Shown piece after piece: positions 40,122 to 48,510 of a DNA stretch of 56,783 nucleotides. The notes below the pieces were generated by a model. The model did not search any database. It was not told the origin of the DNA and worked only from the letters and a program-made list of their open reading frames with translations. The stretch is taken from NCBI GenBank assembly GCA_944382705.1, contig CALWNE010000013.1, positions 1 through 56,783 of the forward strand, given 5' to 3'. Source of the stretch: an uncultured Allofournierella sp. Lineage in GTDB: Bacteria > Bacillota > Clostridia > Oscillospirales > Ruminococcaceae. Each line of letters begins with the position of its first letter. Position 1 is the stretch's first letter. Position numbers and translations under genes: made by a program.

Positions 40122-40493
40122 TCAGCCTTGATGCAGCCGATAGCCGGCTTTTTCCACCGCCTGGGCCATGCTTTGAGGGGATACCTCGCCCTCTGCCTTG
40201 AGCCAGCCGGTGCCGGTTTTTGCATCGCAGTGTACCAGGTTTACGCCGGGCAGGGCTGCCAGAGCCTGTTCCACGGCTTTGGCGCACCGTTCGCACTGTA
40301 ACCCCTCCACCCGAAAGGTGTGGGTGGCCTGGGCCTGCTGCTGGGAGGAAATGCCGCAGGCACCGGCGCTGCTGCATCCTGCACAGCCGCCGCAGCAACC
40401 TTTTTTGCCGCCCAAGCGGCCGGTCATGAAAGCCAGAGCCAGAACCAGCAGCAGGGCCAGAACGGCAATTACAACAAAATCCGCAGGGGACAT
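40122..40493 (-). CDS. FeoB-associated Cys-rich membrane protein fused to a heavy-metal-associated domain
   Basis: 123 aa. TM helix at 5-23 (DFVVIAVLALLLVLALAF), then the Cys-rich cluster KKGCCGGCAGC-SSAGAC (31-46) typical of FeoB-associated proteins. Residues 58-121 form a ferredoxin-like HMA domain with metal-binding C-x2-C (Cys67, Cys70 in GLQCERCAKAVEQAL). FeoB-associated proteins usually end after the Cys cluster, so the HMA extension is unusual. It follows feoB by 102 bp in the same direction. Start at 40493 has GAAGGTAG at 7-8 nt. Confidence 0.88.
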   Translation of the reverse strand: MSPADFVVIAVLALLLVLALAFMTGRLGGKKGCCGGCAGCSSAGACGISSQQQAQATHTFRVEGLQCERCAKAVEQALAALPGVNLVHCDAKTGTGWLKAEGEVSPQSMAQAVEKAGYRLHQG

Positions 40494-40595
40494 AAAAAAT
40501 CTACCTTCTTTCTTGAAAAAAGGCATCCGGTAGCCCAGGGGGCTGCCGGATGCCGGAGCACCAGGCCAGCTGGCCGGGTGAACTATTAAAATTGT

Positions 40596-42788
40596 TTAGC
40601 GAGCAGACTCCACAGCGGTTTTAGAAACCGAGCTGCTGGCCTTGTTGGGGTCTGGCCGGAACAGCTGGAACAGCATGCCTGCCAGCACCGCCAGGGCCAC
40701 CACAGTCCAGAAATTAAAGGATACGGCACCGCTTACCAGGCCGCCCAGTTGGAAAACCATCAGGGCAACGGCATAAGCAAATACATTCTGGTAGATGATG
40801 GCGAACCAGAACCACTTGCGGTCCTGCATCTCCTTGGCCATGGTGGCAATGGCCGCCAGGCAGGGGCTGTTGAGCAGGTTAAATACCAGGAAGGAAGCCG
40901 CAGCAGCAATGGAGGGGAACCAGGAGTGGATGGCACCGGCCACCACGCTGGTTTCTTCGGCCAGGTCCTCAGATACATTGGCCAGCACAGCCATGGTGGT
41001 AACAATGGCTTCCTTTGCGGTGAATCCGGAAATCGATGCGGCCACAGGCTGCCACTCGCCAAAGCCCAGGGGAGCAAACAAAAAGGCGATGAGGCCGCCC
41101 AGAAGGGCCATGAAGGAGTTCTGAGTTTCCTCCACCAGCCCAAAGGTGCCGTTTTCCAAGCCGTAGCTGGACAAAAACCACATGATGGCACAGGCCACAA
41201 ACAGAACGGTACCTGCCTTAATCAGGTAGCCCTTCAGCCGATCCCATACATGCATCAGAACGGTTTTTGCAGAGGGCATATGGTAGGCAGGCAGCTCCAT
41301 AACAAAGGGAGCGGGCTTGCCGGAAAAGGGCTTGGTTTTTTTGAGCATGATGGCGGAAAGCAGCACCGCAGCCACGCCCACCACATACATGATGGGGGCC
41401 AGGTTGGCGGCCAGCAGCTTGCTGCCGGTGGCGTATTCCACCATGACGGCGCTCAGCAGAGCAATCACGGGCAGCTTTGCACCACAGGGCACAAAGGTAG
41501 CGGTCATGATGGTGAGGCGGCGGTCACTTTCCTGCTCGATGGTTTTGGAAGCCATGATGCCGGGCACGCCGCAGCCGGAGGAAATCAGCAGGGGAATGAA
41601 GCTTTTGCCGGACAGGCCAAAGTGGCGGAAAATGCGGTCCATCACAAAGGCGATGCGCACCATGTAGCCGCAGTCCTCCAGAAAGCTCAGGAACAAAAAC
41701 AGAATGGCCATCTGGGGAACAAAGCCCAGCACGGCACCCACACCGCCAATAATACCATTGCAAACCAGGTCGATAAGAACCTCGCTTACACCTGCCGAGG
41801 CAAACAGGCCAGCCACTGCCTCCTGCACCGAAACTACCAGAACATCGTTGGTCCAGTCGGTGACCCAGGTGCCTACGGTGGAAACGGCAATAAAGTATAC
41901 CGCCCACATGATGGCAAAAAAGATGGGCAGGCCCAGCACACGGTTGGTAACAATCTGGTCGATGCGGTCGGACAAGGTGCGCTCATTCTGATGGCGTTTT
42001 ACCACGGCGGCCACCAGCTGCTGGATGTACTGATACCGTTGGTCGGTTACCACGGCATCTGCGTCGTCCTCAAACTGTGCTTCCACCGCCTTGGTAGAGG
42101 CCAGGAAGGGATTGGAGTCCTTGGCAAAACCCAGCTGCTCCAGCACCTTGCTGTCCTGCTCCAGCAGCTTAATGGCATACCACCGCTGCTGCTGAGCGGG
42201 CACCGAGCTGGGCAGCTGGCTGGTAATCTGACCCAGTACCTGCTCCAAAGCCTGGTCAAAGATGGGGGCGGGCTTGGGGGCCTTGCGTTTTGCGGTTTGG
42301 ATGGCCTGGTTTACGGCCTCCACCAGGCCGGTGCCCTTGAGGGCGCTGGTTTCCACAATGGGGCAGCCCAGCCGGGCGGAAAGGCCCGGAATATCGATGG
42401 TGGTTTTGCTTTTGCGCAGCAAATCGCACATATTCAGAGCAATCACCACCGGAATGCCGGTTTCAATCAGCTGGGTGGTAAGGTAGAGGTTGCGCTCGAT
42501 GTTGGTGGCGTCCACCAGGTTCAAAATTACATCGGGGTGCTCCTGCAGAATGTAGTCACGGGTAACGACTTCCTCCAGCGTATAGGGAGAAAGGGAGTAC
42601 ACGCCGGGCAGGTCGGTGATGTTGGCGTCCTCCAGGTAGGTATCGCTTTTAAGCTTGCCGGTCTTTTTTTCCACCGTAACGCCCGGCCAGTTGCCAACAT
42701 ACTGGTTGGAGCCGGTGAGGGCATTGAACATGGTGGTTTTGCCGCAGTTTGGGTTGCCGGCCAAAGCAATGGTAATGGTAGTGGCCAT
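40596..42788 (-). CDS. feoB: Ferrous iron transport protein B
   Basis: 730 aa. Cytoplasmic G domain with G1 GNPNCGKTT (11-19), G2 region GVTVEKKTG, G3 DLPGVYSL, G4 NMCD and G5-like TSALKGTG. Membrane part from ~290 with two gate repeats including GCGVPGIMASKT and PCGAKLPVIALLSAV (conserved Cys). It imports Fe(II). It is preceded by feoA (89-bp gap) and followed by the Cys-rich/HMA protein. Confidence 0.97.
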   Translation of the reverse strand: MATTITIALAGNPNCGKTTMFNALTGSNQYVGNWPGVTVEKKTGKLKSDTYLEDANITDLPGVYSLSPYTLEEVVTRDYILQEHPDVILNLVDATNIERNLYLTTQLIETGIPVVIALNMCDLLRKSKTTIDIPGLSARLGCPIVETSALKGTGLVEAVNQAIQTAKRKAPKPAPIFDQALEQVLGQITSQLPSSVPAQQQRWYAIKLLEQDSKVLEQLGFAKDSNPFLASTKAVEAQFEDDADAVVTDQRYQYIQQLVAAVVKRHQNERTLSDRIDQIVTNRVLGLPIFFAIMWAVYFIAVSTVGTWVTDWTNDVLVVSVQEAVAGLFASAGVSEVLIDLVCNGIIGGVGAVLGFVPQMAILFLFLSFLEDCGYMVRIAFVMDRIFRHFGLSGKSFIPLLISSGCGVPGIMASKTIEQESDRRLTIMTATFVPCGAKLPVIALLSAVMVEYATGSKLLAANLAPIMYVVGVAAVLLSAIMLKKTKPFSGKPAPFVMELPAYHMPSAKTVLMHVWDRLKGYLIKAGTVLFVACAIMWFLSSYGLENGTFGLVEETQNSFMALLGGLIAFLFAPLGFGEWQPVAASISGFTAKEAIVTTMAVLANVSEDLAEETSVVAGAIHSWFPSIAAAASFLVFNLLNSPCLAAIATMAKEMQDRKWFWFAIIYQNVFAYAVALMVFQLGGLVSGAVSFNFWTVVALAVLAGMLFQLFRPDPNKASSSVSKTAVESAR

Positions 42789-42877
42789 GTTGATTCCTCC
42801 AAAAAATAATGTGGGGCATAGCGGGTTAGACTTTGCTAACCCACCGGCCCAAGGAGACGCAGCGGGGCGGTCTGCCG

Positions 42878-43102
42878 TCAGGCAGGCTGCACCTCCACAC
42901 AGGCTGCGTCGTCCTTACGCAGGGAAAGCTGGTATCCCCGCACGGTGATTTCGATGGGGTCCCCCAAAGGGGCCAGGCGGCGGATGTGAATCTGGGTTTT
43001 TTTGGTGATGCCCATATCCATAATACGGCGACGGAAGGCACCTTCGCCCCCCACACTGCGAACGGTTACGGTGCTGCCTACCTTTGCATCTTTCAAGGTC
43101 AT
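42878..43102 (-). CDS. feoA: Ferrous iron transport protein A
   Basis: 74 aa, the SH3-like FeoA fold: MTLKDAKVGSTVTV, GEGAFRRRIMDMGITKKTQIHIRRLAPLGDPIEITVRGYQLSLRKDDA. Accessory cytoplasmic partner of FeoB. GGAGGAA precedes the ATG. First gene of the operon, behind the palindromic operators at 43249-43293. Confidence 0.96.
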   Translation of the reverse strand: MTLKDAKVGSTVTVRSVGGEGAFRRRIMDMGITKKTQIHIRRLAPLGDPIEITVRGYQLSLRKDDAACVEVQPA

Positions 43103-43248
43103 AAAGGGTGTTCCTCCTTAACAAAACAGGCCAAGCGCTGGGGCAGCAAACTGCAAACCGCCAGAGCTTGATTTGGGGCTCGGCCACAGGCCGAGGGCTG
43201 TTGGACAGCAGCTGCTGTGGTGCAGCTGGAAGAGATTCTTGTTTTTAA

Positions 43249-43305
43249 GTTAGCGGATGCTAACCGCTGTACCTTTAGGGTAGCACTCTAAAGCGTGGTT
43301 GTCAA
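43249..43305 (-). promoter_or_regulatory. feo promoter with two IdeR/DtxR-like palindromes
   Basis: Minus strand: -35 TTGACA (43300-43305), 17-bp spacer, -10-like TACCCT (43277-43282). One palindrome CTTTAG-N9-CTAAAG (43273-43293) covers spacer and -10; a second, GTTAGC-N4-GCTAAC (43249-43264), lies at the start of transcription. Both contain the TTAG...CTAA core of DtxR/IdeR-type iron boxes, so repression by an iron-loaded regulator is likely. Confidence 0.7.
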
Positions 43306-43365
43306 TAGAGGTTTGGAGGAAAACCACGGGATTTGCGCTGTTTTTGAAAAAATGGCACAAAAGCA

Positions 43366-43716
43366 CTAGCTTTCTCCCTTGAGCACAAGCAAGCTGGCCT
43401 TTGCAGGAAGGCAGGCGGCCCAGTCATCCTCCTGGCTGAGCCAGCCAAAGCCTTCGCAGTTGTGGTCGGGACAGGGAGAGTCCACAAAGGCGATGCGGCC
43501 GTCCTGAACCTGCAAATGAATGGTGTAACTGCCGGTGTCAATGTCGTAGCGTTTGTTTTGGTTCAGGGGGATGTCCAGGATGGTTTGGTTGGGGGCATCG
43601 CCATAGGTGAGCCGGGCCATGCCGCCGCTGCTGCGCTGGCTGTTGAACCAGAACAGCACCCCGGCGGCGGCCAGAATGATCAGTGCAAAAACAAGATTCA
43701 GCCGTTGTTTGTTCAT
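43366..43716 (-). CDS. NusG domain II-containing protein
   Basis: 116 aa. One N-terminal membrane helix (LNLVFALIILAAAGVLFWF), then the small NusG_II beta domain: ILDIPLNQNKRYDIDTGSYTIHLQVQDGRIAFVDSPCPDHNCEGFGWLSQEDDWAACLPAKASLLV. The paired Cys (PCPDHNCEGFG) are typical of this exported family, often found near electron-transfer or FAD:protein transferase genes; here it stands alone. Start 43716 has AAGGAG 8 nt upstream. Confidence 0.9.
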   Translation of the reverse strand: MNKQRLNLVFALIILAAAGVLFWFNSQRSSGGMARLTYGDAPNQTILDIPLNQNKRYDIDTGSYTIHLQVQDGRIAFVDSPCPDHNCEGFGWLSQEDDWAACLPAKASLLVLKGES

Positions 43717-43845
43717 GGAAGAACTCCTTACTATTAAAAATAAACGAAAGTCCGGCCCAAAGACCGGGCACAAAATCCAGGGGGAACCTGTTCAGTATAC
43801 CATGGGCAGCAGCCCGCCGCAATTGGGCTGCAAGAGCAAAAACTA

Positions 43846-43874
43846 TACCATTTTGCGGCGGTTTGTGCTACAAT
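43846..43874 (+). promoter_or_regulatory. Promoter candidate of pepV
   Basis: -10 TACAAT (43869-43874). Exactly 17 bp upstream is TACCAT (43846-43851), a poor -35 that also occurs with the same spacing before the cyclophilin gene. Confidence 0.5.
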
Positions 43875-43932
43875 AAAGCAAACCAATTACCAGGGTGCTT
43901 TGCGCCCTGCGGACATAAGGAGAGATGAACCC

Positions 43933-45324
43933 ATGATAGATGTACAGCTGCGCACAGCAGTGGATGAGTTTGTGGAGCGCAACCGGGAGGCTCTGCTGGC
44001 CGATATCAAACGCCTGGTGGATATTCCCAGTGTGGAAGGCACTCCGGCCCCCGGCAAGCCCTTTGGCGAAGGCCCCGCCGCTGCCTTGGAAGAAGCACTG
44101 AAGATGGCCGCCGAAATGGGCCTGGAAACCAACAACTGCGAGGGTTACATGGGCTGGGCCCAGCTGAAAGGTGAGAGCGACCGGCAGATTGCCACCATCA
44201 CCCATCTGGATGTGGTGCCCCAGGGCAACGGCTGGACCGCCGACCCCTTTGATATGCAGGTAAAAGAGGACTGGATTATTGGCCGTGGCGTGGCAGACGA
44301 CAAGGGCCCCAGCGTGCTGTGCCTGTATGCCCTGAAATTTTTGAAGGAGCACAACATCCCCCTGCGTTACACCGTGCGGGCCCTGCTGGGAGCCAACGAG
44401 GAAACCGGCATGAAGGATGTGGACTACTACCTGGAGCATTATCCTGCCCCGGCGTTCTGCTTCTCTCCAGATGCGGAGTTCCCTCTGTGCAACGGCGAAA
44501 AGGGTGGCTTTAATGGCGAAATTGTTTCGGAGCCGCTGGGTGAGGGCAATCTGCTGGAATTCACCGGTGGCGTGGCCCACAATGTGGTGCCGGACCGGGC
44601 CAGCTGCCTGGTAAAGGCCGACTTCCAGACTTTGCAGGAGCGGGAAGGCATTACCCTGGAGCAGGAAAACGGTGCAGTGCGCATTCGTGGCTGGGGCAAG
44701 GGCGGCCATGCGGCTATGCCCCAGGGTACCGTGAATGCAATCGGCCTGATTGTGGACTATCTGCTGGACAACCAGCTGTGCACCCCCAAGGAAACCGCCT
44801 TTTTGGAGCGGCTGCGCAAGCTGCACCAGGCCACCGATGGCAGCGGTGTAGGGGTTGCAGCCAGCGACGAGGCCTTTGACCCCCTGACCATCATTGGCGG
44901 TATGATTGTGCTGAAGGATGGCCGGCTGCGCCAGGATTTAGACAGCCGGTTCCCCACCAGCATCACTGGCCAGGAGATTGAAGCCCGTCTGAACCAGGCT
45001 TTTGAGGGCTGCGGCCATGTGGAGGGTGCCAGCTGGCGGGAGCCTTTCTACATCAGCGCTGATGCAGAGCCCATTCAGGTGTTGCTGAAAACCTACAACG
45101 AGGTAACGGGCGAGGATGCAAAGCCCTTTACCATGGGCGGCGGCACCTATGCCCGGCACTTCCCCTGTGCAGTAAGCTTTGGCCCCGAGCGGGCCGATAC
45201 GGTTTTGCCGGAGTTTGGCGGCCCCATGCACGGCGCCAACGAGGCAGCACAGATTAGCCGACTGCTGGAAGCCCTTAAAATTTATATTCTTTCTTTGGTT
45301 CGGCTGCAGCAGCTGGAACTGTAA
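43933..45324 (+). CDS. pepV: Dipeptidase PepV, M20 family
   Basis: 463 aa, full length for PepV. Zinc ligands and catalytic residues are in THLDVVPQGNGW (His ~90, catalytic Asp), GRGVADDKGP (bridging Asp), GANEETGMKD (catalytic and ligand Glu), FSPDAEFP (ligand Asp), and the C-terminal GGGTYARHFPC with GGPMHGANE (ligand His). Cytoplasmic dipeptide hydrolase. ATG 43933 follows AAGGAG at ~10 nt. Monocistronic. Confidence 0.95.
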   Translation: MIDVQLRTAVDEFVERNREALLADIKRLVDIPSVEGTPAPGKPFGEGPAAALEEALKMAAEMGLETNNCEGYMGWAQLKGESDRQIATITHLDVVPQGNGWTADPFDMQVKEDWIIGRGVADDKGPSVLCLYALKFLKEHNIPLRYTVRALLGANEETGMKDVDYYLEHYPAPAFCFSPDAEFPLCNGEKGGFNGEIVSEPLGEGNLLEFTGGVAHNVVPDRASCLVKADFQTLQEREGITLEQENGAVRIRGWGKGGHAAMPQGTVNAIGLIVDYLLDNQLCTPKETAFLERLRKLHQATDGSGVGVAASDEAFDPLTIIGGMIVLKDGRLRQDLDSRFPTSITGQEIEARLNQAFEGCGHVEGASWREPFYISADAEPIQVLLKTYNEVTGEDAKPFTMGGGTYARHFPCAVSFGPERADTVLPEFGGPMHGANEAAQISRLLEALKIYILSLVRLQQLEL

Positions 45325-45360
45325 CCTATGGAAACAGCGGTCAAACAAGGCCGTAAGGCA

Positions 45361-45393
45361 AGCCGCCTGCGCACTGCGCAGGCGGCTTTTTTG
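45361..45393 (+). terminator. Terminator of pepV
   Basis: AGCCGCCTGCGC pairs perfectly with GCGCAGGCGGCT around ACT-like loop, followed by T6. Confidence 0.92.
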
Positions 45394-45517
45394 TTTGCCA
45401 TAAGCAAGGGTGCAGGCAAAACAGCAAGCGCATGCCAAAAACAAGGCCCAAAGACGCTGGTGCAAGACGCAGGAGCTTTTTTGTGGTGAGCTGAAAGGCT
45501 AGGAGAGTCTTAGAAAG

Positions 45518-45607
45518 AATTGTAAAGTTTCTTTACAATTTGGGAATGGATTTAACAAAACCCTAACATAAATGTGCAAGAGGATTTTTCAAACAAACAG
45601 GTATAAT
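45518..45607 (+). promoter_or_regulatory. Phosphate-regulated promoter of the pst operon
   Basis: A perfect palindrome AATTGTAAAG-TTT-CTTTACAATT lies at 45518-45540. TTAACA (45552-45557), 5 bp, CTAACA (45563-45568) match the Firmicute PhoP box direct repeat. -10 TATAAT is at 45602-45607 with no recognisable -35, as expected for activator-dependent transcription. The start codon of pstS is 134 bp downstream. Confidence 0.65.
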
Positions 45608-45741
45608 AATCTCAGCCCCCCGACAAAGGGGGATAGCAAAACACCAACCATTTTGCCGGCAGAACAGGCCTGATGCCGGCGCACCACAACAACCAAAGAC
45701 CATACGGTTTGCAATACAACCAAGAGGGAGAGAAACGAACC

Positions 45742-46581
45742 ATGAAGATGAAGAAAGTTTTGGCAATGGCCGCAGCCTGTGCAATGATGATTGGCATGAC
45801 CGCCTGTTCCGGAGCTTCTTCCGGCGGCGGGGCAGAAGGTACTGGCCTGAGCGGCTCGGTAGCCACCGGCGGTTCCACCAGTGTGGAAAAAGTGATTGGC
45901 GCATTGAGCGAAGCATTTATGGAAGCGGACGGTCAGGTAACCGTAACCTATGACCCCACCGGTAGTGGTGCAGGCGTTACCGGTGCCGCAGACGGCACCC
46001 TGGACATTGGCCTGTCCAGCCGCAGCCTGAAGGACTCCGAGCTGGAGCAGGGCTTGAAAGAAACTGTGTTTGCACTGGATGGCATTGCCATTGTGGTGAA
46101 CCAGGAAAACACCGTGGAAGATTTGACCATGGAGCAGATTGCTCAGCTGGCAACCGGCGAAATCACCAACTGGAGTGAGGTTGGCGGCCCTGATATGCCG
46201 GTGGTACTGGTAGGCCGTGAGGCTGGTTCCGGCACCCGTGATGGTTTTGAAAGCGTTGTAGGCGTGGAGGATGTCTGTGCATACGAGCAGGAGCTCACCA
46301 GCACCGGCGCAGTAAAGGCTGCTGTGGCAGCAAACCCCAACGCCTTTGGCTATATTTCTCTGGCTTCGGTGGATGAAGACACCAAGGTTGTGACCGTAGA
46401 CGGTATTGTTCCTTCTGAGGAGACCGTGAAGGACGGCAGCTACAAGATTCAGCGTCCCTTTGTGTTCGTGACCAAGGCGGACAAGGAGCTCAAGCCCGAG
46501 GCCCAGGCATTCTTTGATTTTGCACTCAGCGAGGATGCAGCAGATCTCATCCGTGCCGCAGGTGCAGTTCCTGTTGTATGA
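45742..46581 (+). CDS. pstS: Phosphate ABC transporter substrate-binding lipoprotein
   Basis: 279 aa. Lipoprotein signal ending in MTAC (Cys22), anchored outside the membrane. Phosphate-binding blocks: ATGGSTSVEKVIGALSEAF, YDPTGSGAGVTGAADGTLDIGLSSR, ITNWSEVGG, and VGREAGSGTRDGFES. First gene of pstS-C-A-B-phoU. GGGAGAG precedes the ATG. A hairpin separates it from pstC, so it is probably expressed above the rest. Confidence 0.96.
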   Translation: MKMKKVLAMAAACAMMIGMTACSGASSGGGAEGTGLSGSVATGGSTSVEKVIGALSEAFMEADGQVTVTYDPTGSGAGVTGAADGTLDIGLSSRSLKDSELEQGLKETVFALDGIAIVVNQENTVEDLTMEQIAQLATGEITNWSEVGGPDMPVVLVGREAGSGTRDGFESVVGVEDVCAYEQELTSTGAVKAAVAANPNAFGYISLASVDEDTKVVTVDGIVPSEETVKDGSYKIQRPFVFVTKADKELKPEAQAFFDFALSEDAADLIRAAGAVPVV

Positions 46582-46658
46582 GCGGAAGGCTAAAGGCCTT
46601 TGCTTGTGAATTCGTAAGGTCGGTACAGCCGGCGAAATGAAGAAGCAAACAAGGTTTT

Positions 46659-46707
46659 ACCGCCGGAACAACACACTCTCCCTGAGCGTTTTTCCGGCGG
46701 TTTTTTT
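46659..46707 (+). terminator. Partial terminator between pstS and pstC
   Basis: ACCGCCGGAA pairs perfectly with TTCCGGCGGT around a 23-nt loop, followed by T6. Likely leaky, lowering pstCAB-phoU relative to pstS. Confidence 0.8.
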
Positions 46708-46780
46708 GCAGCGGATTTGTGACCCGCTGCGTTGTGTGTAAAGGATAGACTCAAAACTTTGCTATGGAGAGGGAAAACCA

Positions 46781-47647
46781 ATGAAAGTAAAACAAAGCAT
46801 TGAGCGCATCATGAACGGGGTGTTCTTTGTGTGCGGCATGGTGTCCATTGCCGCAGTGGCGCTCATTACCCTGTACATGATCTGGGCAGGTTTGCCTGCC
46901 ATTATCCAGGTAGGTCCGGTGGATTTTCTGCTGGGTACCGTCTGGAAATCCACCGCAGCAGAACCTCAGTTTGGCATTCTGCCCTTTATCCTTACCAGTG
47001 TGTGGGGTATGATTGGTGCACTGCTGCTGGGCGTGCCGGTGGGCGTGCTCACTGCTGTGTTTTTGTCCAAGCTGGCCCCGGCCAAGCTGGCCAATGCGGT
47101 GCGCCCGGCCGTGGAACTGCTGGCGGGTATTCCCAGCGTGGTATACGGCCTGATTGGTATGATTGTGCTGGTGCCCGCTGTAATGGATTTCTTTAAACTG
47201 AAAAGCGGCAGCACCCTGTTCAGTGCCATTCTGGTGCTTACCATCATGGTACTGCCTAACATTATTTCGGTAAGCGAAACCGCCCTGCGGGCGGTACCCC
47301 GTGAATACGAGGAAGCCAGCCTGGGCCTGGGTGCCACCTGGATTGAAACTGTATTTAAAGTAAGCATTCCCGCTGCAAAAAGCGGCATTGTGGCAGGCAT
47401 TGTTCTGGGTGCAGGCCGTGCCGTGGGCGAGGCCATGGCGGTTATGATGGTAGCCGGCAACGTGGCCAACATGCCCGGACTGTTTAAGAGCGTGCGCTTT
47501 TTGACCACCGCCGTTGCCAGCGAAATGAGCTATGCAGCGGAGGGCAGCCTGCAAAAGCAGGCCCTGTTCAGCATTGGTCTGATTCTGTTTTTGTTTATTA
47601 TGCTCATCAACTGGGCACTGCATACTTTTTTGAAACGAGGTGAATGA
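46781..47647 (+). CDS. pstC: Phosphate ABC transporter permease PstC
   Basis: 288 aa, six predicted helices. Permease coupling loop EEASLGLGATWIETVFKVSIPAAKSGI and the GIPSVVYGLIGM segment are typical of PstC/PstA; the longer periplasmic region (FLLGTVWKSTAAEPQFGILPFI) marks it as PstC. GGAGAGG precedes the ATG. It overlaps pstA. Confidence 0.95.
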   Translation: MKVKQSIERIMNGVFFVCGMVSIAAVALITLYMIWAGLPAIIQVGPVDFLLGTVWKSTAAEPQFGILPFILTSVWGMIGALLLGVPVGVLTAVFLSKLAPAKLANAVRPAVELLAGIPSVVYGLIGMIVLVPAVMDFFKLKSGSTLFSAILVLTIMVLPNIISVSETALRAVPREYEEASLGLGATWIETVFKVSIPAAKSGIVAGIVLGAGRAVGEAMAVMMVAGNVANMPGLFKSVRFLTTAVASEMSYAAEGSLQKQALFSIGLILFLFIMLINWALHTFLKRGE

Positions 47648-48510
47648 GGGTGAATCACACTGCAAAGCGCCGCCTGAAGGGCGGCTTGTTACAGGCCATT
47701 GTGTATGGCTGTGCCTTTTTGACCGTGGCCGTGCTGGTAAGCATTTTGGGCTATATCTTTGTACGGGGTTTGCCCCAAATCTCCTGGCAGCTGATTTCCA
47801 CCAAGCCCAGCATTCTGCGGGGCACCATTGGTATTCTGCCCAACATCTTAAATACGGTATACATGATTGTGCTTACTCTGTTGATTGCACTGCCCCTGGG
47901 TGTGGGTGCGGCGGTATATCTTACCGAGTACGCCACCAGTAAAAAGTTTATTGCAGTGGTGGAATTTACCACCGAGACTCTGGCCGGTATTCCCAGCATC
48001 ATTTATGGTCTGGTGGGTATGCTGGTGTTTGTGCAGGTGCTGGGCTTTGGCGTAAGCCTGCTGAGCGGCAGCCTGACTTTGGTGGTTATGATTCTGCCCA
48101 CCATCATTCGTACCACCCAGGAAAGCCTGAAAACCGTGCCCGCCGGTTACCGGGAAGGCGCACTGGGACTGGGCGCCACCAAGTGGTACATGATTCGCAC
48201 CATCATTCTGCCCTCCTCCCTCAGCGGCATTATCACCGGCTGCATTCTGGCGGTGGGCCGTATTGTGGGCGAGAGCGCAGCGCTGCTGTTTACCGCCGGT
48301 TCTGCCAGCATCATCGCTTCCAATTTGCTGGAAGCTTACACCCGCGGCGGCGGCACCCTGTCCGTTGCCCTGTACATCTACGCTTCGGAGCGAGGCGAGT
48401 TTGAGGTGGCATTTGCCATTGCAGCCATCCTGCTGCTGATGGTATTCCTCATCAATGTGGCTACCCGCATTGCACAAAAGAAACTGAATGGTAAGGAGAA
48501 GGCAAAATGA
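47644..48510 (+). CDS. pstA: Phosphate ABC transporter permease PstA
   Basis: 288 aa, six helices. FVRGLPQISWQLISTKPS, AVYLTEYA, GIPSIIYGLVGM and the coupling loop YREGALGLGATKWYMIRTIILPSSLSGI identify PstA. The ATG at 47644 overlaps the pstC stop (ATGA); GTG at 47650 is better spaced from GAGGTG, so the start may be two codons later. Overlaps pstB by 4 bp. Confidence 0.95.
   Translation: MRVNHTAKRRLKGGLLQAIVYGCAFLTVAVLVSILGYIFVRGLPQISWQLISTKPSILRGTIGILPNILNTVYMIVLTLLIALPLGVGAAVYLTEYATSKKFIAVVEFTTETLAGIPSIIYGLVGMLVFVQVLGFGVSLLSGSLTLVVMILPTIIRTTQESLKTVPAGYREGALGLGATKWYMIRTIILPSSLSGIITGCILAVGRIVGESAALLFTAGSASIIASNLLEAYTRGGGTLSVALYIYASERGEFEVAFAIAAILLLMVFLINVATRIAQKKLNGKEKAK

Noticed and set aside
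40749..42809. 686-codon plus-strand frame
   Set aside because: It is exactly antisense to feoB, shows His/Gly/Gln-rich shadow composition and has no ribosome binding site.
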